Shown piece by piece: positions 8,665 through 17,083 of a stretch of 64,000 nucleotides of DNA. The notes beneath the pieces were generated by a model. The model did not search any database. It was given only the letters and a program-made list of their open reading frames with translations, and had not been told where the DNA came from. Every line of letters starts with the position of its first letter. The stretch's first letter is position 1. Source of the DNA: Fictibacillus phosphorivorans (GTDB taxonomy: Bacteria; Bacillota; Bacilli; Bacillales; Fictibacillaceae); assembly GCF_001629705.1 (NCBI RefSeq), contig NZ_CP015378.1, forward strand, positions 1,426,001 to 1,490,000. Reading direction: 5' to 3'. Both the position numbers and the translations under genes were made by a program.

Positions 8665-9528
8665 TTAAGATACTTTTTTAGGTGTATTTAAGAAGAATAA
8701 GGCGATTGTTCCAGGTCCTGCGTGAGCCCCGATCGCACAACCGATCATCGTAACTAATATGTTTTTGTTTCCGGTTTCTTCAATAATCAGTTCTTTTAAA
8801 GCTTTTGCTGTTTCCGTATCATCAGCATGACTGATTCCAATCGTGATGTCATCAAGAGATGAAGCTCTTTCTTTCATGATTTCTACCATGCGTCCGAGAA
8901 CTTTTTTCTTTCCGCGCAGTTTCTCAAGTGGAAACAGTTTTCCATCTTCCATATGAAGAACAGGCTTGATTTTTAAGAGTGTCCCCATGACAGCGGCCGT
9001 TTTACTTACTCTGCCACCGCGCAATAAATATTCAAGGTCATCAACGGTAAAAATATGTTCAAGGTGCTTCTGATAGTGTTGAAGGGTGTGTAGAATCTCA
9101 TCAAAAGATTTTCCTTCCTTCGCTTCTTTAGCTGCTTCATAGACCATTAGACCATATCCTAATGATGCAGATTGACTATCAAAAACTTCTATTTGAGCGT
9201 TTGGATATTCTTCAAGTACTTCATTCTTCATAAGTACAGCTGTCTGATAAGTCCCACTTATTCCAGAGGATAGAGTGATATAGATGGCAGGTTGTCCATT
9301 TCTTGCACATGAAGTTAAGGTTTCTTTGATGATCGATGGAGGAACTTGCGCTGTTTTAGGAACGGCGCCTTCCTTCATATATGTATATAGCTGTTTTGGT
9401 TCGATATTAGATCGATCTAAATACTCTTCATCATTAACCTGAACGATTAAAGGCAACATGATAATCTCGTATTCATCCAATAATTGTTTGGGTAGATCAG
9501 ATCCTGTATCGGTTATTATCGTAGTCAT
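8665..9528 (-). CDS. yitS: DegV family fatty acid-binding protein (YitS-like)
   Basis: Cytosolic lipid-binding protein of the FakB type. FakB subunits present fatty acids to the FakA kinase for incorporation into phospholipid. The 287 residues carry DegV signatures: TDTGSDLP at the N-terminus, TLSSGISGTYQTA around 85, LEYLLRGGRVS, and a C-terminal IGCAIGAHAGPGT that lines the pocket. It is followed divergently by yitT, the same neighbourhood as B. subtilis yitS-yitT, which supports the name. A ribosome site AGGTGA precedes the ATG. The bound fatty acid cannot be inferred. A second DegV gene is at 37040. Confidence 0.88.
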   Translation of the reverse strand: MTTIITDTGSDLPKQLLDEYEIIMLPLIVQVNDEEYLDRSNIEPKQLYTYMKEGAVPKTAQVPPSIIKETLTSCARNGQPAIYITLSSGISGTYQTAVLMKNEVLEEYPNAQIEVFDSQSASLGYGLMVYEAAKEAKEGKSFDEILHTLQHYQKHLEHIFTVDDLEYLLRGGRVSKTAAVMGTLLKIKPVLHMEDGKLFPLEKLRGKKKVLGRMVEIMKERASSLDDITIGISHADDTETAKALKELIIEETGNKNILVTMIGCAIGAHAGPGTIALFFLNTPKKVS

Positions 9529-9619
9529 TATTGTTCACCTGCTTGGCTTTTTTCTCTAGTTTAACTTGTGATGGAATGAAAAGGCAATGATCATGTTTGA
9601 AAAATAGCTCTTATGACTA

Positions 9620-9649
9620 TTGACGCGGGGTATCTTTATCTGTTAAAAA
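9620..9649 (+). promoter_or_regulatory. Probable sigma-A promoter of yitT
   Basis: TTGACG, 18 bases, then TAAAAA preceded by TGT (extended -10). It lies within the longest possible ORF of yitT, so that ORF cannot be translated from its first ATG; this supports the start at 9688. Confidence 0.55.
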
Positions 9650-9687
9650 TGAATCTTGGATTAATGAAAAAGGAGGGACTCTCACTT

Positions 9688-10554
9688 ATGACAGAACGTT
9701 TTCGCTTAAATGATCTAGGGATAACTGAACTTAAAAAAATATTTTTTATAATCGTAGGAGCCCTGCTTAATGCCGTCTCACTTAACATGTTCTTAATACC
9801 GGCAAAGGTTTATGCGAGTGGATTTACTGGCGTTTCTCAGCTGATCTCTTCATTGCTCGTTAATACGGCTTTTCCAATCAGTACTGGTATTTTGTACTTA
9901 TTATTTAATATTCCTGTTACGATTTTAGGCTGGCTAAAAGTAGGAAAGTCGTTTACGATATATAGCTTCTTAAGTGTTATTATGATCACGGCGTTTCTTG
10001 AAATCATACCTATCACAGTTGTTTCTTCAGATATACTCTTGAATGCGGTATTCGGTGGTGTACTCGCAGCATTAGGTGTTGGAGTGACGTTGAAGTATGG
10101 AGCATCAACAGGAGGACTTGATATTATCGCCATGATCTTATCAAGAATGAAGAACAAACCGATCGGTGGTTATTTCTTTATCCTCAATGGATTGATCATA
10201 CTTGCAGCAGGTTTCCTTTTCGGATGGGAGAAGGCGTTATATACTCTTGTTGCTCTATATGTATCATCACGTGTTATCGACGCTGTACATACGCGTCACG
10301 AAAAGTTAACAGCGATGATTGTTACGAAGAAGGGGAATGAAATCCAAGAAGCGATTCACGGGAAAATGGTTCGTGGTATTACAATTGTACCTGCAAAAGG
10401 CGCATTCTCTAAGCAAGACAAAGAGATGCTCATCATCGTAATCACTCGCTATGAACTGTATGACCTAGAGCAAGTACTTAAAGAGGTAGATCCGAATGCC
10501 TTCACAAATATCGTACACACAACAGGCATTTACGGCTTCTTCAGAAACGACTAA
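9688..10554 (+). CDS. yitT: YitT family membrane protein (DUF161/DUF2179)
   Basis: Integral membrane protein of unknown transport role. From the start at 9688 (GGAGG about 10 bases upstream) it has 288 residues. Five to six hydrophobic segments occupy about residues 12-190, including GGVLAALGVGVTLKYGASTGGLDIIA, broken here to its key GASTGG signature of the YitT family. A soluble C-terminal DUF2179 domain follows (ITIVPAKGAFSKQDKEMLI and the VVHTTG-like end IVHTTGIYGFF). The order with yitS and a BsuPI-domain gene matches B. subtilis yitS-yitT-ipi. An upstream in-frame ATG at 9613 is rejected because a promoter lies inside that extension. Confidence 0.85.
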   Translation: MTERFRLNDLGITELKKIFFIIVGALLNAVSLNMFLIPAKVYASGFTGVSQLISSLLVNTAFPISTGILYLLFNIPVTILGWLKVGKSFTIYSFLSVIMITAFLEIIPITVVSSDILLNAVFGGVLAALGVGVTLKYGASTGGLDIIAMILSRMKNKPIGGYFFILNGLIILAAGFLFGWEKALYTLVALYVSSRVIDAVHTRHEKLTAMIVTKKGNEIQEAIHGKMVRGITIVPAKGAFSKQDKEMLIIVITRYELYDLEQVLKEVDPNAFTNIVHTTGIYGFFRND

Positions 10555-10567
10555 GGGGTCTGACCCC
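10555..10567. repeat. 13-base palindrome GGGGTCTGACCCC
   Basis: Directly after the yitT stop codon stands the perfect palindrome GGGGTC-T-GACCCC, separate from the terminator that follows. No second copy was seen in this window. Its role is unknown; it could be an extra hairpin or a dispersed repeat remnant. Confidence 0.5.
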
Positions 10568-10594
10568 ACACAATTACAAAACCGTCATTTTTGT

Positions 10595-10633
10595 ACACCC
10601 GGTATGGACAAGGTCCATACCGGGTGTTTTTTT
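10595..10633 (+). terminator. Strong rho-independent terminator of yitT
   Basis: Perfect 15-base stem ACACCCGGTATGGAC/GTCCATACCGGGTGT, three-base loop and seven T residues. Confidence 0.92.
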
Positions 10634-10693
10634 AGAATGTTTTCAATAAAATCACCATATAAAGGTAAAAATGAAAGTGAGGTGAGTATTAAC

Positions 10694-11506
10694 ATGAGGT
10701 CAATTAAAATTACCGTTGTAGTCTTTCTAACGGTTTGTACGTTTCTATTCTTCATGTCGGCGTGCGGCAAAGAACAGGCTAAACCTAATGGTAAAAAAGG
10801 CGAAGTTTCTTCTCAGTTAAATCCGGTTTTATCCATCCAACAAAGAAATGATGGGATTTATGTTCTCGCAGTTCTAGAGAATCATAGCAACCATACGGTA
10901 ACGTTATCTTTCAATAGTTCCAAGATGTTTGATGTCGCTATTACGGATTCTTCGAAAAAAGAAGTATTTAGGCATTCTAAAGGAGTGAACTATGAGAAAA
11001 AACAAGAGGATGTACATATTAATGCAGGCGCAAGTCACATTTGGAAAACTAAGTGGAAGCTTTCAGCTGCGAACAAAAAAGCAGGGATCTATCGAGTGAA
11101 CGCAACCTTTCTCCCTGATGAAATATCACCAGGATCATTGAGGACTGAGAGTCTATCAGTAGAGGAAGTGCTTACTCTTCAAGGGGGATCTGAGGAAACG
11201 AAGAATAATTCTTTTCGAAATATATACTTTTCAGGAAAAGACGGTACTTACAAAGTTTCAGGAGAGGCAAGAGTGTTTGAAGGCTCCTTTGTCTACTCCG
11301 TTTCTGATGGCCATAACATTTTTATTGAAAAGAACGAACAAATCGTGGAAGGCGGACCCGATTGGGCTCCATTTTCATTCGAAGTCCATATAAAAAAAGA
11401 AGATCTGCCTATAAACGGTACACTCATGCTAGAACTGTTTTACTATAGTCCAAAAAACGGAGAAAAATCAGATACACTGGCAGTGCCGCTTCAGTCATTT
11501 AAATAG
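10694..11506 (+). CDS. Lipoprotein with BsuPI and Gmad2-like domains
   Basis: Predicted lipid-anchored surface protein. The start at 10694 follows GAGGTGA and gives 270 residues; longer in-frame extensions would run through the terminator. The signal peptide ends in the lipobox MSAC with Cys at about 22. Residues about 40-140 match the BsuPI domain (ENHSNHTVTLSFNSSKMFDV ... GASHIWKTKW), the fold of the B. subtilis intracellular proteinase inhibitor Ipi. Residues about 170-270 look like the Gmad2 immunoglobulin-like domain (GEARVFEGSFVYSV ... LMLELFYYSPKNGE). It occupies the position of ipi after yitT but is exported rather than intracellular. Function unproven. Confidence 0.82.
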   Translation: MRSIKITVVVFLTVCTFLFFMSACGKEQAKPNGKKGEVSSQLNPVLSIQQRNDGIYVLAVLENHSNHTVTLSFNSSKMFDVAITDSSKKEVFRHSKGVNYEKKQEDVHINAGASHIWKTKWKLSAANKKAGIYRVNATFLPDEISPGSLRTESLSVEEVLTLQGGSEETKNNSFRNIYFSGKDGTYKVSGEARVFEGSFVYSVSDGHNIFIEKNEQIVEGGPDWAPFSFEVHIKKEDLPINGTLMLELFYYSPKNGEKSDTLAVPLQSFK

Positions 11507-11516
11507 AATCACCAAC

Positions 11517-11546
11517 AAAAAAACCAGCCTTATCGTAAAGGCTGGT
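11517..11546 (-). terminator. Terminator of the Nfu_N-domain gene
   Basis: Stem ACCAGCCTT/AAGGCTGGT with seven T residues on the minus strand. Confidence 0.8.
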
Positions 11547-11555
11547 GTAAAACAC

Positions 11556-11816
11556 TTAAGCGTTCTCTTCTAACGCTTTTTGAATCTCTGGCATCAATTC
11601 GTTCCAATCACTGTCGTTTGTTTTATTGACTGTAATAAAGTTCTCAAAACCAAAAATGGATTCTACGCCATCAATCGATAGCAATGCTTTAGCAAGAGGG
11701 GAGTCTGAATCATCACCGACACGTGCAGAAAGTCTTCCTTCTAAAAATTTCTCTGAACCATCAAATTTAATTGCGTTAGGGTTCGGTGTTGGTTGGATCG
11801 AAAATTCTACTGCCAT
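11556..11816 (-). CDS. Stand-alone Nfu/NifU N-terminal-domain protein
   Basis: Small cytosolic protein of 86 residues from the ATG at 11816, preceded by GGAG at 8 bases. The sequence FSIQPTPNPNAIKFDGSEKF, then DSPLAKALLSIDGVESIFGFENFITVNK, is the Nfu_N fold that precedes the CxxC iron-sulfur scaffold domain in Nfu proteins. The CxxC domain is missing, so it cannot carry a cluster by itself. The full-length form is about 85 residues in Bacillaceae, so this is not a truncation. A role in iron-sulfur assembly is inferred from the domain only. Confidence 0.8.
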   Translation of the reverse strand: MAVEFSIQPTPNPNAIKFDGSEKFLEGRLSARVGDDSDSPLAKALLSIDGVESIFGFENFITVNKTNDSDWNELMPEIQKALEENA

Positions 11817-11849
11817 TACGAACACTCCTTCAAATAATAGTATTTAGTA

Positions 11850-12302
11850 TCAAAAATGAAATGCATATCTTTTAGAGATGATATCATGGAAATCCAATGA
11901 ATTGTACAGATGCTTCGTAACGGAGTTATTGATCCCTGTTTCAAGTTCAATGGATTTGATCCCATCTCTCTCAGCCCAATAGATCAAGTGTAGCAAAAGT
12001 TTACGGGCAATTCCTCTGTTTCGATGCTCCTCATGAACATAAAGCTCATTTAACCAAAGGTAAGGTCCACCAATCCGAAGACTTACTCCTAAGTTAAAAA
12101 AGGCAAGTCCAATCACGGAGTTTTCTTCTTCTGCAATGATGATTCCGCTTTTATCTGGGTTTTCAAGCGCCATCTTAATACCAGCAAACGTTCTGGATTT
12201 CTCTTCTGGCTCACCGTCCATCGTACGCTGCTGTAAGAATAAATGGGCAATTTCTTCAATGATATGAGTTTCAGCTTCATTCGTTACACGATATATTTTC
12301 AT
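11850..12302 (-). CDS. GNAT family N-acetyltransferase
   Basis: Acetyl-CoA-dependent transferase of 150 residues. The A motif, which binds the pyrophosphate of CoA, is seen as LNELYVHEEHRNRGIARKLLLHL around 89-111 (R/Q-x-x-G-x-A form RNRGIA). The central strand NSVIGLAFFNLG and C-terminal HLYNSLDFHDI complete the fold. The substrate is not predictable. It is transcribed with the Nfu_N-domain gene downstream, 33 bases away, without a terminator between. Start ATG is at 12302; the upstream ribosome site is weak (GGGG at about 6 bases). Confidence 0.85.
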   Translation of the reverse strand: MKIYRVTNEAETHIIEEIAHLFLQQRTMDGEPEEKSRTFAGIKMALENPDKSGIIIAEEENSVIGLAFFNLGVSLRIGGPYLWLNELYVHEEHRNRGIARKLLLHLIYWAERDGIKSIELETGINNSVTKHLYNSLDFHDIISKRYAFHF

Positions 12303-12451
12303 ACAATGCCCCCAAAATTACTCTAAAACATAAGATATCTTCTTCACATCTCACATTATAACAAAAATAATGATGGTTTGACGTTTGATAAATGGTAATT
12401 TCTTTCGAATAGTCTAATTAGAGACATTCAAACAGAGGAGATGAGTAAGAA

Positions 12452-13039
12452 ATGAAGACTCTTGTTTGTTTTGGAGACAGCATCACTTCAAAAGAAAAGA
12501 GTAAAGATGGCTCACTTAGGTTGACCTCTCGCTTAAGACAAGAATTAACCGAATGGGTAGTAATGAATGCTGGAATACCTGCAGAAACGACGAGAGCTGC
12601 ACTTGTAAGGCTGCAAGATGACGTTCTAAGGCATCATCCTGATTTTGTTACGATACTTTTTGGAGCCAACGACTCAAGCGATCATAGACTTATTCCATTA
12701 AAAGAATACGAAAAGAACCTAACCTATATGGTGAATAAAATTGGAGCAGATAAAGTCATCTTAATCAGCCCAGCTCCTGTGTTTGAAGACCAACAGAAAG
12801 CACGGACGAACAATAGGATGAAACAATATGCACAAACCGTTAAAAAAGTGGCGAAACACGAGGGGACATCTTATATACCATTGTTTGAAACTTTGGTGGA
12901 AAAGAACATTCAAAAATACGTTATAGATGATGGTCTTCATTTTAATAAATATGGATATGAAGAACTAAGTGAACTTGTAATAAGAAAGATTAAAACATTG
13001 ACTGCCATCACATTTCCAAAAAAACAGCTTTCTCCGTGA
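12452..13039 (+). CDS. SGNH/GDSL-family hydrolase
   Basis: Serine esterase or lipase-like hydrolase of 195 residues without signal peptide, thus cytosolic. Block I is CFGDSIT (catalytic Ser), block III is FGANDSS (oxyanion Gly/Asn), and block V is DDGLHFNKYG with catalytic Asp and His. All blocks are intact. AGAGGAGATG precedes the ATG at 7-12 bases. It stands alone between divergent or convergent neighbours and ends inside a terminator hairpin. The natural substrate is unknown. Confidence 0.88.
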   Translation: MKTLVCFGDSITSKEKSKDGSLRLTSRLRQELTEWVVMNAGIPAETTRAALVRLQDDVLRHHPDFVTILFGANDSSDHRLIPLKEYEKNLTYMVNKIGADKVILISPAPVFEDQQKARTNNRMKQYAQTVKKVAKHEGTSYIPLFETLVEKNIQKYVIDDGLHFNKYGYEELSELVIRKIKTLTAITFPKKQLSP

Positions 13040-13056
13040 TAAGAGAAAGCTGTTTC
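13022..13056. terminator. Bidirectional hairpin terminator
   Basis: Perfect 13-base stem AAACAGCTTTCTC/GAGAAAGCTGTTT. It includes the last codons of the SGNH hydrolase and precedes the stop of the convergent DUF3813-like gene. Confidence 0.8.
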
Positions 13057-13066
13057 TTCATTCTAA

Positions 13067-13453
13067 TTAGTTGAGGCGATCAGGATTCTCTTCCAATAAG
13101 CTCTGTGCGTCTTCTAAACTTAAGCCGGTGGCTTGAGTAAAAGATTGAGGCTGTCCTGACTCTGAGTGCTGCTGGTTTTCTGCAGGCTCAGAATTCACAT
13201 GAGACGAAACATCAGAGTGGCTATCCAATTCTTTTTGGAATTCAGCCAACTGTGCTCGCTCTGCATCAGAAGAATTGGCCATTGCAGAAGAAAGAGCATT
13301 CTGTGCTACTTCTTTATCATGACTAGAAAGTTCAGCATGATTGGCATGTTCACTGTTAGAAATTTGGTTATTTAATTCATGTGTTGAATGTTGGACCTTT
13401 CCTACAGCTTGTTGAACGGCATTTCTCGCGATTTGAAATAATCTGTTTGCCAT
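13067..13453 (-). CDS. DUF3813-like protein (YizC-related)
   Basis: Soluble, acidic, Ser/Gln/His-rich protein of 128 residues. The N-terminus MANRLFQIARNAVQQAVG and the segment QNALSSAMANSSDAERAQLAEFQKEL resemble DUF3813 proteins such as B. subtilis YizC, which lies in the same ipi-yizC-yitU position; this is from memory. It is longer than the usual 60-70 residues because a low-complexity region at about 78-108 (ENQQHSESGQPQS) and a C-terminal LEDAQSLLEENP helix are added. The ribosome site GGAGG is inside the end of the upstream small gene, so the two are coupled. Function unknown. Confidence 0.7.
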   Translation of the reverse strand: MANRLFQIARNAVQQAVGKVQHSTHELNNQISNSEHANHAELSSHDKEVAQNALSSAMANSSDAERAQLAEFQKELDSHSDVSSHVNSEPAENQQHSESGQPQSFTQATGLSLEDAQSLLEENPDRLN

Positions 13454-13455
13454 CG

Positions 13456-13599
13456 TTATATGCCTCCTAATGAATTTCTTTCTTCTTTTTCATTTTTGCG
13501 ATCTTGTTGCTCATCTTTACTGAAAGCCATTGTGGTTTCCTGACTCACCATATCTGCACCTTGCTTGATGGAACGTTTAGATCGACTTTTTTTACTCAT
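13456..13599 (-). CDS. Small basic/acidic hydrophilic protein (47 aa)
   Basis: Short ORF with a strong ribosome site (AAGGAGG, 7 bases before ATG). The product begins MSKKSRSKRSIKQGADMVSQ and ends EERNSLGGI, with a basic first third and a highly charged Glu/Lys-rich end. Its last codons carry the GGAGG used by the next gene (DUF3813-like), two bases downstream, so the pair is one transcription and translation unit. No family is recognised. Reality is supported by the ribosome site and coupling. Confidence 0.65.
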   Translation of the reverse strand: MSKKSRSKRSIKQGADMVSQETTMAFSKDEQQDRKNEKEERNSLGGI

Positions 13600-13691
13600 T
13601 GGAATTCCTCCTTTTCTCCCGTACGTTTAGTTTCTACCGTAAGAAGTACAATATGTAGCTAGAAGCTTTAAACGTATTGAAAAAGAAATGG

Positions 13692-13728
13692 AAAAAAGAT
13701 CTCCTGCTGCCACTCAGCTGAAGATCTT
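13692..13728 (-). terminator. Terminator of yitU
   Basis: Minus-strand stem AAGATCTTC-A-GCTG/CAGC-A-GGAGATCTT with one A-A mismatch, then six T residues. Confidence 0.8.
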
Positions 13729-13735
13729 TATCTGA

Positions 13736-14548
13736 CTAAACCAGTTTTAAAATATTTTTTAAGTAATGAGCAATACCTTCTTCTTCATTTGTAAGGGTCA
13801 CATAATTTGCACGTGCTTTAAGCTCGTCAATAGCATTTCCCATCGCAACCCCATGACCGGCATATTCAATCATTTCAAAGTCGTTGTCTTCATCTCCAAA
13901 AGCTACAATTCGTTCTTGTGGGATCTGGTAGTATTCAGCAATCTTTTTAAGACCTGAAGCCTTGCTGATACCTGAACGAATGACCTCAATGATGTTCCAT
14001 GGAGCTGCCCAAACTCTCTGATCAACAACTTCAGCATGTTCTTTTTGAAGCATCGCTCTTAACTCTGAAATATGATGGTCTTCTGGATGAACTAAAATAG
14101 CCGTTGGGTCATCTTTTAAGGTTTTATGAAGATCACCAATCTGAAGAGGGTTTTCATTCATTATGAAAGTATTAACGATAACTTCATCCGGCTTTTTTAA
14201 ATATACATCATCAAGAACCTCGACCATGATATTCTTAACTTTAAACGTCTCACACGCTGAAATGATTCGTTTTGCAACGTCCAGTTCAAGTGGAGAATGG
14301 TGAATACCGAAATTTGAGTCATGTGGATGATGAACAAAAGCTCCGTTAAAATTCACAATCGGAGTGTTAAGTTCTAACTCCTCATAATACATGTTTGATG
14401 AGCGAAAAGGACGCCCCGTTGATATACAAACATGATGACCAAGATCAATCAGTTTAAAGAGTAAATCTTTTGTCTTTCTAGGTATTTTCTTCTCATCATT
14501 TAATAAAGTTCCATCAAGATCTAATGCGATTAAGTAAGGTTGTGTCAC
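13736..14548 (-). CDS. yitU: HAD superfamily hydrolase, Cof type (YitU)
   Basis: Magnesium-dependent phosphatase of 270 residues of the Cof/YbjI subfamily, which act on small sugar or nucleotide phosphates including the flavin precursor. Motif I is LDLDGTLLND near residue 10, motif II CISTGRP, and motif III/IV is SGISKASGLKKI followed by VAFGDEDNDFEMIEYAG with the acidic metal ligands. The cap domain sits between. Position between the DUF3813-like gene and yitV matches B. subtilis. B. subtilis YitU has been linked to dephosphorylation in riboflavin synthesis; here the substrate is inferred. Confidence 0.88.
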   Translation of the reverse strand: MTQPYLIALDLDGTLLNDEKKIPRKTKDLLFKLIDLGHHVCISTGRPFRSSNMYYEELELNTPIVNFNGAFVHHPHDSNFGIHHSPLELDVAKRIISACETFKVKNIMVEVLDDVYLKKPDEVIVNTFIMNENPLQIGDLHKTLKDDPTAILVHPEDHHISELRAMLQKEHAEVVDQRVWAAPWNIIEVIRSGISKASGLKKIAEYYQIPQERIVAFGDEDNDFEMIEYAGHGVAMGNAIDELKARANYVTLTNEEEGIAHYLKNILKLV

Positions 14549-14689
14549 GAAAGTACCTGCCTTTTTTAGGATGCTTATTTAAAGTGTATTATTTTACTTA
14601 CAAAAAGTCTATTCCCACAGGGCGTCTTTCATGAAAAAGAAACATGTCTCATGATAAGATGGAAAAAAAGAGAAAGAGGAGATACACAC

Positions 14690-15466
14690 ATGGTTTCAAT
14701 ACAAAAAGGAACGATCGGCGATATTCCTTTCTTACTAGCTGAAAAAAAAGAGAATGCTGGAAAACCGTTGCCCCTATTTATTTTCATACACGGCTATACA
14801 AGTGCTAAAGAACACAATTTACATTTTGCATACTCACTCGCTGAAAAAGATTTTCGAGTGATCTTACCAGATGCATTACATCATGGGGAGCGAATCGTTG
14901 CAAATCCTCCTAAATCCATGGAGTATGATTTCTGGAATATCGTTCAACAAGGCATTCAAGATGTGAATCGTATTATGGAATGGGCAAAAGAAAATGAATT
15001 TGTTCTAGAGAATCAAGTTGCTGTTGGTGGAACCTCAATGGGTGCTATTATCACTTACGGTTCACTAGTCAACAATCCAACAATTACTGCTGGATGTGCA
15101 CTCATGGGAACGCCAGCTCATGAGAAATTTGCAAGATGGCAGATCGAAAGAATTCAAAATGCAGGTTACGATATTCCTCTCACTGTAGAAGAGCTTGAGA
15201 ATGCTATCTCTTCTTTAAGCGATTACGATCTAACACGTAATCTTGATAAACTGAACAACCGTCCATTGTTCATCTGGCATAGTGAGGTTGATGCGGTCAT
15301 TCCTTATGAATTCGCAAAACCTTATGTGCAGACCTTAACTGAGAAAAATAGTGCTTCTGTGTATATGAACGACAAAACGTCAGGTCATAAAGTGTCACGT
15401 GCTGCCTATTTAAACGCAGTAGAATGGATTGCTAAACAATTAAAAACAAAAAAAGAAACGGTGTAA
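14690..15466 (+). CDS. yitV: Alpha/beta hydrolase (YitV-like esterase)
   Basis: Cytosolic esterase of 258 residues. The start at 14690 is preceded by AGAGGAGA; an in-frame ATG at 14651 lacks a ribosome site. The fold is clear: FIFIHGYTSAKEHN (oxyanion loop), GGTSMGA (nucleophile Ser), HSEVDAVIP (Asp) and TSGHKVS (His). The catalytic triad is therefore complete. It is divergent from yitU as in B. subtilis. The substrate is unknown. The final codons form part of a hairpin shared with the convergent small gene. Confidence 0.87.
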   Translation: MVSIQKGTIGDIPFLLAEKKENAGKPLPLFIFIHGYTSAKEHNLHFAYSLAEKDFRVILPDALHHGERIVANPPKSMEYDFWNIVQQGIQDVNRIMEWAKENEFVLENQVAVGGTSMGAIITYGSLVNNPTITAGCALMGTPAHEKFARWQIERIQNAGYDIPLTVEELENAISSLSDYDLTRNLDKLNNRPLFIWHSEVDAVIPYEFAKPYVQTLTEKNSASVYMNDKTSGHKVSRAAYLNAVEWIAKQLKTKKETV

Positions 15467-15484
15467 GGTTTACCCCGTTTCTTC
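15454..15484. terminator. Convergent-gene hairpin
   Basis: Stem AAGAAACGG/CCGTTTCTT overlapping the ends of both yitV and the following minus-strand gene. It has T-rich flanks but no long T run, so efficiency is uncertain. Confidence 0.5.
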
Positions 15485-15661
15485 TAGTTTAAGCCTATAT
15501 GTTCTTTTTGGTTGATACATATGGTCGATTTCGTCAATTTGCTTTTGTAGAGAATGCATGATGCGAAGGGACCAAACTCCCTGTTCGTTTAATTCTTCTG
15601 GGATGTCGGTAATGGTTACTTTATAGCCGGAACGGTGGTAATATTCATAAGAAACCTTCAT
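15470..15661 (-). CDS. Small hypothetical protein (63 aa)
   Basis: From the ATG at 15661, preceded by GGAAAGGATG, it encodes 63 residues: MKVSYEYYHRSGYKVTITDI, then EELNEQGVWSLRIMHSLQKQ and a basic end. It is soluble and predicted beta strands followed by a helix. The longer frame to 15712 adds a hydrophobic stretch with no ribosome site and is not chosen. No family is recognised. Convergent to yitV. Confidence 0.6.
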   Translation of the reverse strand: MKVSYEYYHRSGYKVTITDIPEELNEQGVWSLRIMHSLQKQIDEIDHMYQPKRTYRLKLEETG

Positions 15662-15763
15662 TCGATCAACATCCTTTCCATAATTTAAAAAAATAATAAC
15701 AAAAATAAACATAAAAGTAAACTGAAAAGTGTTTATATTCTGAAAATTAAAGGAGTGGGAAAA

Positions 15764-17083
15764 TTGGCAGTTACAAAACGTACACCACTACCTGTTGCTG
15801 AGGCAGTAAATAAAATCTTGAATCATACGAGGCTTTGGGGAATTGAAAAAATTTCGATCAACGAATGTGATAATCGGATTTTAGCAGAGGATCTAACAGC
15901 TACCCATGATGTCCCTCCTTTTAATCGTTCTCCTTACGATGGTTTCGCCATTCGTTCAGAGGATACCAAACATGCTTCACTCGATCATCCCATTACATTA
16001 AATGTAGTAGAAACAATAGGAGCAGGACAAGTTGCTGAACATGAAGTAAAAAGCGGAATGGCCGTTCGGATTATGACAGGTGCTAAAATTCCCGAGGGTG
16101 CTGATGCCGTTATCATGTTAGAACTAGTAAAAGAGCGTGTAGCAGATAACAAGAACCAAATCATAATAAAGCGGTCTGTCAAAAAGGATGAAAACATTTC
16201 TTTTCAAGGTGAAGACACACAAGAAGGCACGCTCTTAGTGAAAGCAGGAACTAAAATTACTCCAGGCATTGTGGCGATTCTTGCAACCTTTGGGTATCAC
16301 AGAATTTCTGTGTACAAACAACCTGTCGTAGGGATTCTTTCAACAGGCACGGAACTTCTTGATGTAAATGAAGAATTGCAACCAGGGAAAATAAGAAATA
16401 GCAATGCATACATGTGTGCAGCTCAAGTAAGGGCGATGGGCGCAAAAATAAAACTCTATCAACATCGTGAGGACAACTTTGATTCTTTGTACAAAAATAT
16501 AAAGGAAGCACTACAAGAAACAGATGTTTTGATCACGACTGGGGGAGTATCTGTTGGAGATTATGATTTCCTTCCAGAAATATACAAGAAACTAGGGGCA
16601 GAAGTTCTTTTTAATAAAGTTGCCATGCGTCCAGGCAGTGTAACTACCGTTGCGGTTTACGAAGATAAATGGCTCTTTGGTCTTTCCGGAAATCCGTCGG
16701 CTTGCTTTGTAGGTGCTGAACTTTTTGTACGGCCAGTTATTTTAAAAGGAATGAGTGTGTTAAAACCACACTGCAAGGTTACAAAAGCACTACTTTCAAA
16801 AGATTTTCCAAAACCAAATCCATTTACACGATTTGTTAGGGCTATTCTGTCTGAAGATATTGATGGAAACGTTGTAACACCTGCAGGGCTCGATAAGTCC
16901 AGTTCTGTTTCTTCTTTAATCGAAGCAAACTGTCTGATCGTATTGCCAGGAGGTACGAGGGGTTGGGAAACTGGTAGCGAAGTCGGCGTAATCACCTGGC
17001 ATGGTGAAGGGAGTGAATGGCCGTGGGATCACCCGTTATTCTCCAAGTCGTCGGCTATCAAAACAGTGGAAAAACAACGCTAA
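15764..17083 (+). CDS. moeA: Molybdopterin molybdenumtransferase MoeA
   Basis: Inserts molybdenum into adenylylated molybdopterin, the last step of cofactor synthesis. TTG at 15764 is chosen because GGAG lies 8 bases upstream; 439 residues result. Family motifs are present: PPFNRSPYDGFAIR near 49, GAKIPEGADAVIMLE near 107, the active-site TTGGVSVGDYDF, then FNKVAMRPGSVTTVA and LSGNPSACFVG. The C-terminal domain IV follows (GSEVGVITW). First gene of a four-gene cofactor operon; its end overlaps mobB by 61 bases. The genes moaA, moaB, moaC and moeB are not in this window. Confidence 0.94.
   Translation: MAVTKRTPLPVAEAVNKILNHTRLWGIEKISINECDNRILAEDLTATHDVPPFNRSPYDGFAIRSEDTKHASLDHPITLNVVETIGAGQVAEHEVKSGMAVRIMTGAKIPEGADAVIMLELVKERVADNKNQIIIKRSVKKDENISFQGEDTQEGTLLVKAGTKITPGIVAILATFGYHRISVYKQPVVGILSTGTELLDVNEELQPGKIRNSNAYMCAAQVRAMGAKIKLYQHREDNFDSLYKNIKEALQETDVLITTGGVSVGDYDFLPEIYKKLGAEVLFNKVAMRPGSVTTVAVYEDKWLFGLSGNPSACFVGAELFVRPVILKGMSVLKPHCKVTKALLSKDFPKPNPFTRFVRAILSEDIDGNVVTPAGLDKSSSVSSLIEANCLIVLPGGTRGWETGSEVGVITWHGEGSEWPWDHPLFSKSSAIKTVEKQR

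Noticed and set aside
9613..9687. N-terminal extension of yitT
   Set aside because: A sigma-A-like promoter lies within it and the family start fits 9688.
10496..10693. N-terminal extension of the BsuPI lipoprotein
   Set aside because: It would run through the yitT terminator and hide the lipoprotein signal.
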